A stretch of DNA of 21,935 nucleotides from an uncultured Clostridia bacterium (GCA_934167365.1 CAKPKU010000018.1:1-21935), one strand, 5' to 3'; positions 1 to 7,769 are shown, numbered from the stretch's first letter. Numbers and translations: made by a program. Notes: generated by a model from the sequence alone, not told the origin.

Positions 1-2960
1 ACTATATCCTGCAATACCACCAACGTGTTGTTTTCCTGATACATTAATATTTGTAGCTGTTACTCCATTTATTGTAGAATCTAATTCGTTATTTCCAACA
101 ATACCACCAACATCTCCGGAATCTCCTAATCCTTCAATAGTGCTATTTGAAATTGTAATATTGTTAGCATTTATTCTTCCGAATCCTAATACACCACCAA
201 CATGTTTCTTTCCTGTTATATTATTGCAATTTTCTAAAGATGAATTGCTAATATTTAATATTTTAAATATATATTGTGCTTCTTTATAATCCGTCATTCC
301 AACAAATCCACCAATAATACCATCAGCAGTTTCATTATTTACAGTTGTATTTATTACTTTTGAATCATCTATTGTAACGTCTCCTTTAGAAAATCCTAAC
401 ATACCTGCTGCATATGCTGGTTTTCCAATACCATTGCTTATAGTAATATTTGATTTTTTAACATTAGATGAATTTTTAATTGTTATATCATTTGAATATC
501 CAACTAAACCACCTAATATTGCATAATATGATGAATTTTGATATCCTGATCCTGCTTCAATATTTGGATTATTAATTGTTACTGATTCAACATTACAATT
601 ATCTATTACTGCACTATTTATAACTGATCCAAATAATCCCCCAGCATTTTGAATTGCTACATCTATTGTAGAATTTGATATATTGTTATTCTTTATGGTC
701 TTAGGAGTATTGTAAATAACTCCTCCTATTCCACCGAACGAACCATCATATGCTGGATTTCCTCCCATATTTTCTCCGTTATTACGTTGTTTAATTTTAA
801 TATTAGAAACCGTACAATTCTCAATTACACTTGGAGAAATCATAACTGCAAATATTCCTCCACCGCCTTCAGGTGCACCGTTTAGTGTTACATCTTTTAT
901 AGTAATATTTTGTAGCTTATTTCCTTCGGTATTGCTACATTGTACTCCTAAAAATCCAGATATTGTTCTACTAAATGACATATTACTTAATATTGTAGAG
1001 TTACATTCAATATTTATACCACTTATACTACAATTACTTGCTTGTATTTCATAAGCACCAGCAATACCTCCAGATACTTGTGCCCCTTTGCCTATGACAG
1101 AGCCTCTATCATTCCCTTTTTTAACTGTACAATTGTTGATTATAAGATTATCCCCTACATATGCAATTAATCCTGCTGTACTATTATTAGAGCTATACCC
1201 TTCAAATTCATGTTCTGAATTTATATCAGTATTGTATACATGGCAATCTGTAACTTTATATGTACCTTTCTGATATGCATTTGTATTACCTAATGCTAAT
1301 ATTCCTGCTGTATTTGATCCTTTACCTGTTATAGATGAATTTAACAAATTACAATTCTTCATATTTAAAGTTTTGCCAGCTGTTGCTACAATTCCAGCTG
1401 TATTACTATTACTGCTATGATTTGCTTCAGAATTAATATTAACACCTTCTACTTTACAATTTTCTATATTTCCTTCATTTTTACAAGTACCTATCCATCC
1501 TAAAATTCCTCCTGCGTTTCCTTGTTGTGCTGTCATATTTCCATTTTTCCAATTACAATTTATTATTGATAATTCCACATTATTAGAATAATATGGACTA
1601 ACTGCAGCAACTATACCTCCTGCATTTGCTAATGAATCACCTGATCCTGAATTGTTAATAATATCAGTACTTTCAACATCACAATCTTTCAATTCAACAT
1701 TTTGCGCGCAACTTGATATTCCTAAAATACCACCAACGTCCATATCATTACCATTATTAACGTAACAATTTGATGTAATATTACTATTATTTACTCCACA
1801 ATTATTAATATTTATATTTTTTACACCCCATGTTGCAGCTAATATACCTGCTGAACTTCCATAAGTTGAAATTACCTTATCATTTAATATTTCACAATTG
1901 TTTACACTGCAATCCGAAATAATGCAATCGTCTATTAGAGGTTCACTGTTATAACGTCCAGAACCATATGCTAAACCAATTATTCCAGCTGTTTCTTTTC
2001 CTAATGTACTTATTTTACAATTACCTACATTACAGTTCAAAATTTCTGCTTTTCTCATTCTGTCATTATCATATCCTACACATATACAACCAATGACTCC
2101 AGCAGTTGCTCCGGATGAACTATTTGATACTTCACTTTCTCTTACAAATATAACATTGTTTATATTACAGTTTGTTATACTTAAAGACTCGCTTTTTAAA
2201 TATCCTATGATTCCGGCTTTATCTCCTTCATATGTATCTATAATTGTAATTTTATTATCATCTGTTCCACTTACTTCACAATTATCTATATTAACTTCTA
2301 CTGCAATTGTTGCACCAATAATTCCACCTAAATGACCACCACATTGTATGTTTCCATTATTTTTTGTATTTGTAACAGTAATTATATTTTGCTCTCTTGT
2401 TATTTCTGGTACATTATGTGTATCAGCATAATTCTTTCCAATGATTCCACCAGCATTCCAGCTTTTTGCATCACCTTGAACTAATACATTACCTCTGTTT
2501 TCACAAGAGTCTACCATGATTTGTCCATCTAAATCACCAACAATTCCACCTGCTGCATTTACGCTCTCTTGAGCATTTATATTACTATTATTTATACAAT
2601 TATTTATTTTAATGCAACCCATTACATGTGAAATTATTCCACCTGATGATCCATATGAACTTCCTTTTGAAGTTATTTCACCAGAGTTTGTACATCCTTT
2701 AAATTTAGAATATACATTTAAATTATCAGTAGTTTTTAGCTCTGATAAAATTCCTCCTGCTTTACTTTTTGAGTTTATATTTCCTGTATTTTCACAATTT
2801 GATATTTCAGTAATACAATGTGATGTACCAACAATTCCTGCTGCATTCATATTTTTAGCTTCTATTGCTCCTGTATTTATACAATCTTTAAATTCTGCTT
2901 TATTTGAATTCCATGATACATTTGCAAAGTTAACTTTTGTAAATACCTCACCTGTTTTAC
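1..2960 (-). repeat. GLUG-like protein repeat array within the surface protein
   Basis: About 27 degenerate repeats of roughly 30-50 codons each carry a glycine-rich turn such as AGGIVG, TAGILA or VGGVLG. Each is followed by a beta-strand with a Cys-containing element (INNC, IENC, VTDC). At DNA level this appears as recurring plus-strand words like 'attcctcctgc'. The protein pattern resembles the GLUG motif of bacterial surface proteins and IgA-protease-type peptidases, predicted to form a long beta-solenoid stalk. Four more units lie before the second SpaA-like domain, at about 3430-3760. The repeats are diverged, so recombinational length change is less likely than in identical repeats. Confidence 0.75.
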
Positions 2961-5900
2961 TTGGCAATTTATCTTCTGTTGTGTCTGGAACATCTTGATT
3001 TAATCCATCATCAGTTAAGTTTTCTGTTTCAACACTTACTTTAAATCTTTCTGTTCCACCATCCCAATATCTTCTTACACTAAGTTTAATGTAAGTATCT
3101 AATTTTTCATAACCACTTGCTGGTGTTATTTCTTTTATATAGTATGTATCTACTCCTAATGTTTCAATATCTACTGTTTTTAATTTTAATGTTCCATTTT
3201 CTAATGATACATTTTCTAGTCCTGATATTACATTTTTATTTTTATCTAATACTTTATATACAGCTCCTGAAACTAATCCTAAAGTCTCTCCATCTATGTT
3301 TTCTAATACAATTGAGTATTGACCTTTTGTATTTTTGTTTTCTACTACTAAATCAATCTTTTTATCTTGATCATCAAAATCTGCTTTAATTTCAGTTTCA
3401 TTATAATTACTTGCTTTAACATATCCTACTAATCCACCTGCATTATAGTTATCACAAGTTAGTTTTCCATTATTTGTACAATCTGTAACACTTACTGCTC
3501 CTAATGCACAACCTATTAATCCACCTGCATTAGATCCATTTGTACTTATATTTGCATTATTTACGCAATTTTGTACTTTTACTATTTTTCCTTCTAATGT
3601 GTGTCCTACAAATCCACCAACATTGTCTTTTGAGCTACTTATACTTCCAGAAAGTTTACAATTTCTTATATATCCTTCTTTCATAACTCCTGCTATAGCT
3701 CCAACACCTGTAAATCCAGATTGTGTTGTTGGATTTTCTACATAACTTGGTATATTTATTGATACATTTTCAAATTCCACATTTTCTACAATTCCAGAAA
3801 ATACTTTAAATAATCCTATTTCAGATATTTCTGAATCTGCATCTGGTGTGATTGTTAAATTACTTATTTTGTGGTTGTCACCATCTATTATACATTTCAT
3901 TTCATCTGATATTGGTGTCCATTCTATTCCACTTAAATCAATATCATTCATTAATTTATAGTTTGTATCTGTATTATATTGATAGTCAACACCATCTATT
4001 GTAACAACTTCACCACTACCCATTTTTTGTAATTGTTCTGCTGTTTTTACTGGTGTAAATTCATATCTTGTTGTATCAACATAATAATCTAATAAATCAC
4101 ATACTACACTTACTGAATATGTTCCTGCATTTTCATCTATTATTGTTTTTACAACTGTTATTTTTATTTTTGATTTTTGTACAGATATATATCCATTTGG
4201 AGTTTCTGCTTCTTCTATATAATAAACATCTTCTCCTTCTCCATATGTTGTTAGTGTTCCAAAATCAAGTACACCGTTTTCATCTGTTACTTCTGTTTTT
4301 ATTACTTCTTCATCTTCATTTAATAAATTAAATTTTGCTCCTGATAATAGTTCTTTTGTATCTGTATCAATTTTGTTTATTCTTAATCCATATTCAACTT
4401 TGATTTTTCCTAATATTAATACATTTTCAAAATCATCATCATCTTCTTGTCCTCTAATATATGAACCTGTTGTAGAATTATAACTTTCTTGCTCTTTATA
4501 ATCAGAAGATATTGCATTAGTTATACTTCCTGGTGTCGAGTCTGCATCTTCTGCACTTTCTTCTGCTATTTCTGCTATTACATTTAAACGTGTATTTTCA
4601 TCATTTGTTTTTTGTTTTGTAACTTTTAACACAACATCTATATCTTCATAATTTAAAGATCCATTTCCGTTATATCCTTTGATTTCTTTATCTGATAAAT
4701 ATGTTGTAGATATTTTGCCATTTTCAGCATACCATCCATTATCTGTGTTTGTTTTATTTGTTGAATCATATTCTAGTCCTTCTGGAATATACATACTAAC
4801 TTTTGTTGCTTTTCCAGCTGTTATTCCTTCATTGTATACTCTTATTTTATATGTAACTAAATTTCCAGTTTTTACAATTACAGGATATTTAGTATGTAAA
4901 TATTCAAAACTTCCATTTGCTGGGTTAGTTACTGGCGCTCTAGATTGTTCAACGTTTGCTCTATTTACTTCTGTTATAAATGTTCTTAAACTTAAATCTA
5001 CTCCTGCACTTAAATTTTGAACATATATTGCACGTGTTCTTATTAATCTGTCAAATGTATATATTTCTGATGTGTTTACATCTACGGATTTAAAGTTCTC
5101 TATATCATCATTATTTATTTCTATTAATTTTAAATCTGGATAATTATATCCTTCTTCAATTTTTACCTTATAATTAAAAGATGTATCACACATATAGTTT
5201 CCACTAGTTAGCACCTCATTTGTATCAGTATTTATTAATTGTACTCCTGGTACTGTTGATATTGTTACTTTGTGTGTATCATCTAACCAATGTATATATG
5301 GATTTTCAGCATTTCCTCCAATATTTTCATTTACTGAAACATTTTCTGGAATATTGTTAATCCATATATCACTAAATCCTTCAAAAACTGCATAACTGAT
5401 TGTTGTTACACCACTTCCTATAATAGCTTTTTTAAATTTAGAATCTTGTTGAAATGTAATATTTCGTATACTGGTTAATCCTGTTCCTATTGTTAATACT
5501 CCATCAAATCCGGTACAATACCTAAATGCAGATTCACCTAAATTTGTAACTGAGTCTGGTATTGTTAAATCTCCAGTTAATCCTTTACAATATGAAAATG
5601 CACTAGCTCCTATTGTTGTTACTGAATTTGGTATAACTAGATTTCCAGATATTTTTGAATATGTAAATGCTCCAGTTCCTATACTAATTAATCCTTCATT
5701 TAATATTACACTATTTAATTCTGTATTTGCAAATGCATTTGAATCTATACTTGTCACAGTATTTGGAACTACATAACTCTCCATTATTTTTGCATGTGGA
5801 TAAATCATTAAGTTCGTTTTATCTTTATTAAATAAAACCCCATCCTCACTTGATAGTTTTGTATTATCTTCTGATACATCTATTTCTTTTAAAGATGTCA

Positions 5901-6693
5901 TATTATTGAAAAATCCTACCGGAATTGTTGTTAATCCCTTTCCAATTTCAATTTTTTCAATTCCACCCAATGTTGTTGGAAATGCATTACTTTGAATTGT
6001 TACTACTGAATCTGGTATTGTAATTGTTCCTTCTAAGCCTGAACTATTTCCAAAAGCATATGATTTTATTGTTGTTACTTTATTTCCTATTGTAAGCGAC
6101 TTTGCTTTGCCACAACCAAATGTATAACTTTCTATTGATGTAAGTCCGTCACCAATATTTATACCTGAAACATTATGACATTGATAAAAAGCATATTGTC
6201 CTACTGATATTGTTTTATCAGGAATAATTATTTCATTACTTGCATTATTACAGTTATAAAATGCATATCCACCTATTGTTGTAACTTCATCTGGTATATT
6301 AATTTCTTCTAAGCCGCAAAAATTAGAAAATGTATTTGCGCCAATACTAGTTACAGTTTCTGGGATTACTACATGTCTAATTGTATAATTATAACTATTA
6401 TTATTTAGTATATTTTTTCCATTTGAAGTTCCAGTTGCAACAGATGTTTGTGCACCTCTGATGCCAACTACTGGATATCCATCTAATGTACTTGGAACTG
6501 TTAGAGTTGTTCCAGGAGTTCCACTATATAGATATACATCATAAGCTTTTCCATTATTTACAGTATAGTACCACTTTAAACCATTTTCATCAACTGTTGT
6601 ATTTCCATGAGTAACTGTAAAAAATGCTAAAATTAATAATAATGAAATTACTGTTACAGTTATTATAGCTATACTTATATTTCGTTTTTTCAT
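1..6693 (-). CDS. Giant LRR/GLUG-repeat surface protein (partial, C-terminus off window)
   Basis: The frame is open from the ATG at 6693 (AAGGAGG seven bases upstream) to the window edge, 2231 codons without a stop. Residues 1-30 are a signal peptide: MKKR followed by a long hydrophobic stretch. Residues about 100-450 are 13-14 leucine-rich repeats of the BspA/LRR_5 type (IPDSVTTIG...AF). Residues about 468-725 are beta-rich, and part resembles DUF11 (VTYKIRVYNEG). Residues about 762-852 form a SpaA/Cna-B-like domain with candidate isopeptide residues K774 and E828. Next come four GLUG-like repeats, a second SpaA-like domain (about 1092-1225), and about 27 more GLUG-like repeats (GGIVG...INNC) to the edge. 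It is likely a secreted or wall-anchored adhesin; BspA-type proteins bind host or bacterial surfaces. The anchor cannot be seen. Adhesion is inferred from architecture only; that this is one continuous gene is certain. Confidence 0.9.
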   Translation of the reverse strand, partial: MKKRNISIAIITVTVISLLLILAFFTVTHGNTTVDENGLKWYYTVNNGKAYDVYLYSGTPGTTLTVPSTLDGYPVVGIRGAQTSVATGTSNGKNILNNNSYNYTIRHVVIPETVTSIGANTFSNFCGLEEINIPDEVTTIGGYAFYNCNNASNEIIIPDKTISVGQYAFYQCHNVSGINIGDGLTSIESYTFGCGKAKSLTIGNKVTTIKSYAFGNSSGLEGTITIPDSVVTIQSNAFPTTLGGIEKIEIGKGLTTIPVGFFNNMTSLKEIDVSEDNTKLSSEDGVLFNKDKTNLMIYPHAKIMESYVVPNTVTSIDSNAFANTELNSVILNEGLISIGTGAFTYSKISGNLVIPNSVTTIGASAFSYCKGLTGDLTIPDSVTNLGESAFRYCTGFDGVLTIGTGLTSIRNITFQQDSKFKKAIIGSGVTTISYAVFEGFSDIWINNIPENVSVNENIGGNAENPYIHWLDDTHKVTISTVPGVQLINTDTNEVLTSGNYMCDTSFNYKVKIEEGYNYPDLKLIEINNDDIENFKSVDVNTSEIYTFDRLIRTRAIYVQNLSAGVDLSLRTFITEVNRANVEQSRAPVTNPANGSFEYLHTKYPVIVKTGNLVTYKIRVYNEGITAGKATKVSMYIPEGLEYDSTNKTNTDNGWYAENGKISTTYLSDKEIKGYNGNGSLNYEDIDVVLKVTKQKTNDENTRLNVIAEIAEESAEDADSTPGSITNAISSDYKEQESYNSTTGSYIRGQEDDDDFENVLILGKIKVEYGLRINKIDTDTKELLSGAKFNLLNEDEEVIKTEVTDENGVLDFGTLTTYGEGEDVYYIEEAETPNGYISVQKSKIKITVVKTIIDENAGTYSVSVVCDLLDYYVDTTRYEFTPVKTAEQLQKMGSGEVVTIDGVDYQYNTDTNYKLMNDIDLSGIEWTPISDEMKCIIDGDNHKISNLTITPDADSEISEIGLFKVFSGIVENVEFENVSINIPSYVENPTTQSGFTGVGAIAGVMKEGYIRNCKLSGSISSSKDNVGGFVGHTLEGKIVKVQNCVNNANISTNGSNAGGLIGCALGAVSVTDCTNNGKLTCDNYNAGGLVGYVKASNYNETEIKADFDDQDKKIDLVVENKNTKGQYSIVLENIDGETLGLVSGAVYKVLDKNKNVISGLENVSLENGTLKLKTVDIETLGVDTYYIKEITPASGYEKLDTYIKLSVRRYWDGGTERFKVSVETENLTDDGLNQDVPDTTEDKLPSKTGEVFTKVNFANVSWNSNKAEFKDCINTGAIEAKNMNAAGIVGTSHCITEISNCENTGNINSKSKAGGILSELKTTDNLNVYSKFKGCTNSGEITSKGSSYGSSGGIISHVMGCIKINNCINNSNINAQESVNAAGGIVGDLDGQIMVDSCENRGNVLVQGDAKSWNAGGIIGKNYADTHNVPEITREQNIITVTNTKNNGNIQCGGHLGGIIGATIAVEVNIDNCEVSGTDDNKITIIDTYEGDKAGIIGYLKSESLSITNCNINNVIFVRESEVSNSSSGATAGVIGCICVGYDNDRMRKAEILNCNVGNCKISTLGKETAGIIGLAYGSGRYNSEPLIDDCIISDCSVNNCEILNDKVISTYGSSAGILAATWGVKNININNCGVNNSNITSNCYVNNGNDMDVGGILGISSCAQNVELKDCDVESTDIINNSGSGDSLANAGGIVAAVSPYYSNNVELSIINCNWKNGNMTAQQGNAGGILGWIGTCKNEGNIENCKVEGVNINSEANHSSNSNTAGIVATAGKTLNMKNCNLLNSSITGKGSNTAGILALGNTNAYQKGTYKVTDCHVYNTDINSEHEFEGYSSNNSTAGLIAYVGDNLIINNCTVKKGNDRGSVIGKGAQVSGGIAGAYEIQASNCSISGINIECNSTILSNMSFSRTISGFLGVQCSNTEGNKLQNITIKDVTLNGAPEGGGGIFAVMISPSVIENCTVSNIKIKQRNNGENMGGNPAYDGSFGGIGGVIYNTPKTIKNNNISNSTIDVAIQNAGGLFGSVINSAVIDNCNVESVTINNPNIEAGSGYQNSSYYAILGGLVGYSNDITIKNSSNVKKSNITISNGIGKPAYAAGMLGFSKGDVTIDDSKVINTTVNNETADGIIGGFVGMTDYKEAQYIFKILNISNSSLENCNNITGKKHVGGVLGFGRINANNITISNSTIEGLGDSGDVGGIVGNNELDSTINGVTATNINVSGKQHVGGIAGYS
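5340..6393 (-). repeat. BspA-type leucine-rich repeat block
   Basis: This block encodes 13-14 repeats of about 23 residues with the signature 'IPDSVTTIGxxAFxxCxxLxx', covering residues about 100-450 of the surface protein. This is the LRR_5/BspA class common in surface proteins of gut and oral bacteria and of Trichomonas. Confidence 0.85.
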
Positions 6694-6770
6694 AATTTCC
6701 TCCTTATTTTAATTAAAATCCAATTATACTTATAATTCCTATATTCCTTTTTTGCAAATTTAAACCTATA

Positions 6771-6800
6771 GAAAAAAATGGACTATTCCTTTACGGAGTC
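6771..6800 (-). terminator. Possible attenuator hairpin in the surface-protein leader
   Basis: Read on the minus strand, GACTCC and GGA-ATA-GTC form a six-pair stem with a GTAAA loop and a 3-nt bulge. CA and then seven T follow. It lies about 80 nt upstream of the start codon and downstream of the only promoter-like -10 element, so it would terminate within the leader. The stem is short, so this is tentative; I recognise no riboswitch class in it. Confidence 0.35.
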
Positions 6801-6882
6801 ACTGTTTTTACATCTTTTTATAAAAATATTAATCTTTCATTACAAAATTAACATTATCTATATCTTATTAGGGATATTTACC

Positions 6883-6888
6883 ATTATA
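6883..6888 (-). promoter_or_regulatory. Candidate -10 element for the surface-protein gene
   Basis: The minus strand reads TATAAT here, giving a leader of about 180 nt before the ATG at 6693. No good -35 hexamer lies 16-18 bases upstream (TTATTT is the nearest), so activator or other-sigma dependence is possible. In this AT-rich region a chance match is also possible. Confidence 0.3.
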
Positions 6889-6932
6889 GTATAAAAAATA
6901 ATAGCAAATAAAATCTCATATAATTTCCTATC

Positions 6933-6982
6933 AAAAAAATATCAATACAAATATTACTTATTATCCATATTGATATTTTTTT
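6933..6982. terminator. Orphan bidirectional terminator-like inverted repeat
   Basis: A7-TATCAATA at 6933-6947 is a perfect 15-base reverse complement of 6968-6982, with a 20-nt loop. The U7 arm ends give terminator shape in both directions. No gene on either strand reads into it from close by: the surface gene starts to its left on minus and the tRNAs start to its right on plus. It may insulate the two divergent units from antisense readthrough. Confidence 0.5.
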
Positions 6983-6993
6983 CGTTTTATCTA

Positions 6994-7022
6994 TTGACAT
7001 AAGAAAAGAAATGATATAAAAT
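6994..7022 (+). promoter_or_regulatory. Promoter of tRNA-Arg
   Basis: A perfect -35 TTGACA (6994-6999) is followed by TAAAAT (7017-7022) at 17 bp spacing; overlapping TATAAA at 7015-7020 is an alternative. The predicted start is near 7028-7030, 8-10 nt before the mature tRNA. Confidence 0.75.
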
Positions 7023-7037
7023 TTTGAGCATGGAAAT

Positions 7038-7114
<77 letters not shown>

Positions 7115-7132
7115 ACCATGAGCTCAAAAAAA

Positions 7133-7170
7133 CATATTTTAAAAAAAATTAAAAAAATTTAAAAAATATG
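7133..7170. repeat. A-tract inverted repeat upstream of the tRNA-Lys promoter
   Basis: CATATTTT (7133-7140) is inverted at 7163-7170, enclosing 22 nearly pure A/T bases. The A-rich tract abuts the -35 element and looks like an UP element, which binds the RNA polymerase alpha C-terminal domain at strong stable-RNA promoters. The weak, U-poor hairpin is a poor terminator for tRNA-Arg. Confidence 0.4.
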
Positions 7171-7199
7171 TTGACATTTGGGAAAAATGAGTTTATAAT
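7171..7199 (+). promoter_or_regulatory. Consensus sigma-A promoter of the tRNA-Lys-Glu-Thr unit
   Basis: TTGACA (7171-7176) and TATAAT (7194-7199) are separated by exactly 17 bp, a perfect consensus promoter preceded by an A-rich tract. The predicted start is near 7206, about 39 nt before tRNA-Lys, leaving room for the 5' arm of the flanking stem at 7227-7239. Confidence 0.9.
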
Positions 7200-7244
7200 A
7201 AGTCTTGCATTCAGCAATGCAGCACTAAAAAATGTGAATCATTT

Positions 7245-7320
7245 GGGTCATTAGCTCAGGTGGTAGAGCACTTGACTTTTAATCAAGTTGTCCGCAGTTC
7301 GAGTCTGCGATGGCTCACCA
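7245..7320 (+). tRNA. tRNA-Lys(TTT)
   Basis: Acceptor GGGTCAT pairs with ATGGCTC (two G-U pairs), the anticodon loop is CTTTTAA with anticodon TTT, the T-loop is TTCGAGT, and CCA is encoded. It is first in a three-tRNA unit. A perfect 13-base inverted repeat encloses it (7227-7239 with 7352-7364), and a strong hairpin follows it directly. Confidence 0.97.
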
Positions 7321-7323
7321 AAG

Positions 7324-7364
7324 ATATTTAGGATTTGTAAAAATCCTAAATATTCACATTTTTT
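7324..7364 (+). terminator. Strong hairpin between tRNA-Lys and tRNA-Glu (processing stem or partial terminator)
   Basis: ATATTTAGGATTT (7324-7336) pairs perfectly over 13 bp with 7341-7353 around a GTAA loop. TCACA and then six T follow. The U-run starts five bases after the stem, so termination would be leaky at best. It may reduce Glu and Thr transcription relative to Lys, or serve as a processing site. Confidence 0.5.
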
Positions 7365-7439
7365 GGCCCGTTGGTCAAGCGGTTAAGACATCGCCCTTTC
7401 ACGGCGGAGACATGAGTTCGATTCTCGTACGGGTCACCA
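7365..7439 (+). tRNA. tRNA-Glu(TTC)
   Basis: Acceptor GGCCCGT pairs with ACGGGTC, the anticodon loop is CTTTCAC with anticodon TTC, the T-loop is TTCGATT, and CCA is encoded. It starts on the base after the 3' arm of the repeat clamping tRNA-Lys and is 12 nt before tRNA-Thr. No flanking inverted repeat of its own is visible. Confidence 0.97.
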
Positions 7440-7451
7440 CAATTTAATAAT

Positions 7452-7758
7452 GCCACTTTAGCTCAGCTGGTAGAGCAACTGACTTGTGGGATAGATAGAA
7501 TTTATTTTCTATTTTGAACTATCTTGCACCTTTATTTGGAAACAGATAAAGTGGACACCGCTAATTCGGGGAAGACTAAGTTTTATATATGTTAATCCCG
7601 AGCTAGAAGAAATTCGAGTGTAGAGACTTTATACGGTGTACCTAAGGTTAGTAAACTATGGTAAAGAGAAAGTCCAGACTACAAACACATTTGTGGTAAT
7701 GAAAATTATAGTAGTATGAATCAGTAGGTCGTCTGTTCGATTCAGACAAGTGGCTCCA
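7452..7758 (+). tRNA. tRNA-Thr(TGT), interrupted by a group I intron
   Basis: Exons 7452-7487 and 7719-7758 join into a standard 76-nt tRNA. Acceptor GCCACTT pairs with AAGTGGC, the anticodon stem ACTGA pairs with TCAGT, the loop is CTTGTAA with anticodon TGT (reads ACA, a major Thr codon in AT-rich genomes), the T-loop is TTCGATT, the discriminator is U and CCA is encoded. The 231-nt insertion lies directly after anticodon position 36. Splicing is needed for a functional tRNA. Flanking TTTAATAAT (7443-7451) can pair with 7758-7767 across one bulged C. Confidence 0.95.
7488..7718 (+). ncRNA. Group I intron in the tRNA-Thr anticodon loop
   Basis: This is a self-splicing ribozyme candidate of 231 nt with no reading frame. 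P1 pairs exon UGU (7485-7487) and intron 7488-7494 with 7519-7528, and the U7487-G7526 wobble marks the 5' splice site. P2 (7530-7551) is capped by GAAA. P3 is ACACCG (7555-7560) with CGGTGT (7634-7639). The P and Q core segments TAATTCGGGGAA (7562-7573) and TTAATCCCGAGC (7592-7603) give P4. P6 is 7603-7618. R (TAGAGACT) and S (AGTCC) form P7, G7625-T7628 with A7671-C7674. P9 is 7678-7682 with 7711-7715, containing two small hairpins, one a GAAA tetraloop (7697-7708). The intron ends in G7718 (omega G). It resembles the small tRNA-type IC3 introns. Subgroup is from memory; group I identity is secure. Confidence 0.93.
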
Positions 7759-7769
7759 TTACTTAAAAT

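Larger units (their letters stand above)
6694..7037. other. 344-bp divergent intergenic region, no gene seen
   Basis: This region separates the minus-strand surface-protein gene from the plus-strand tRNA-Arg. It holds the Shine-Dalgarno and leader of the former with a possible attenuator (6771-6800), a lone -10-like TATAAT (6883-6888, minus), a 15-bp inverted repeat (6933-6982) and the tRNA-Arg promoter (6994-7022). No coding frame of note is present. Confidence 0.7.
7227..7364 (+). repeat. 13-bp inverted repeat clamping tRNA-Lys
   Basis: AAAAAATGTGAAT (7227-7239) is exactly complementary to 7352-7364. In the transcript the arms would form a stem enclosing tRNA-Lys and the hairpin at 7324-7353, as rRNA precursors have around mature rRNA. 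The 3' arm ends exactly at the 5' end of tRNA-Glu, so cleavage here could release both tRNAs. The two arms share two bases with the inner hairpin. Confidence 0.6.

Noticed and set aside
1..3000. Regularly spaced DNA words that look like a CRISPR-type repeat array
   Set aside because: The words are diverged, lie in frame and encode the glycine turns of the GLUG-like repeats; spacing is by codons and varies.
1088..5020. Several plus-strand reading frames of 60-128 codons opposite the giant surface protein
   Set aside because: They are antisense to a long intact frame, lack ribosome binding sites and give low-complexity hydrophobic translations.
6694..6900. A c-di-GMP riboswitch in the adhesin leader
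   Set aside because: Such switches are frequent before clostridial adhesins, but I could not find the conserved core of either class here.
7488..7718. The insert in tRNA-Thr as a misassembly, mobile-element relic or T-box
   Set aside because: The group I core, splice-site wobble and terminal G are all present, and the exons join into an intact tRNA without target-site duplication.
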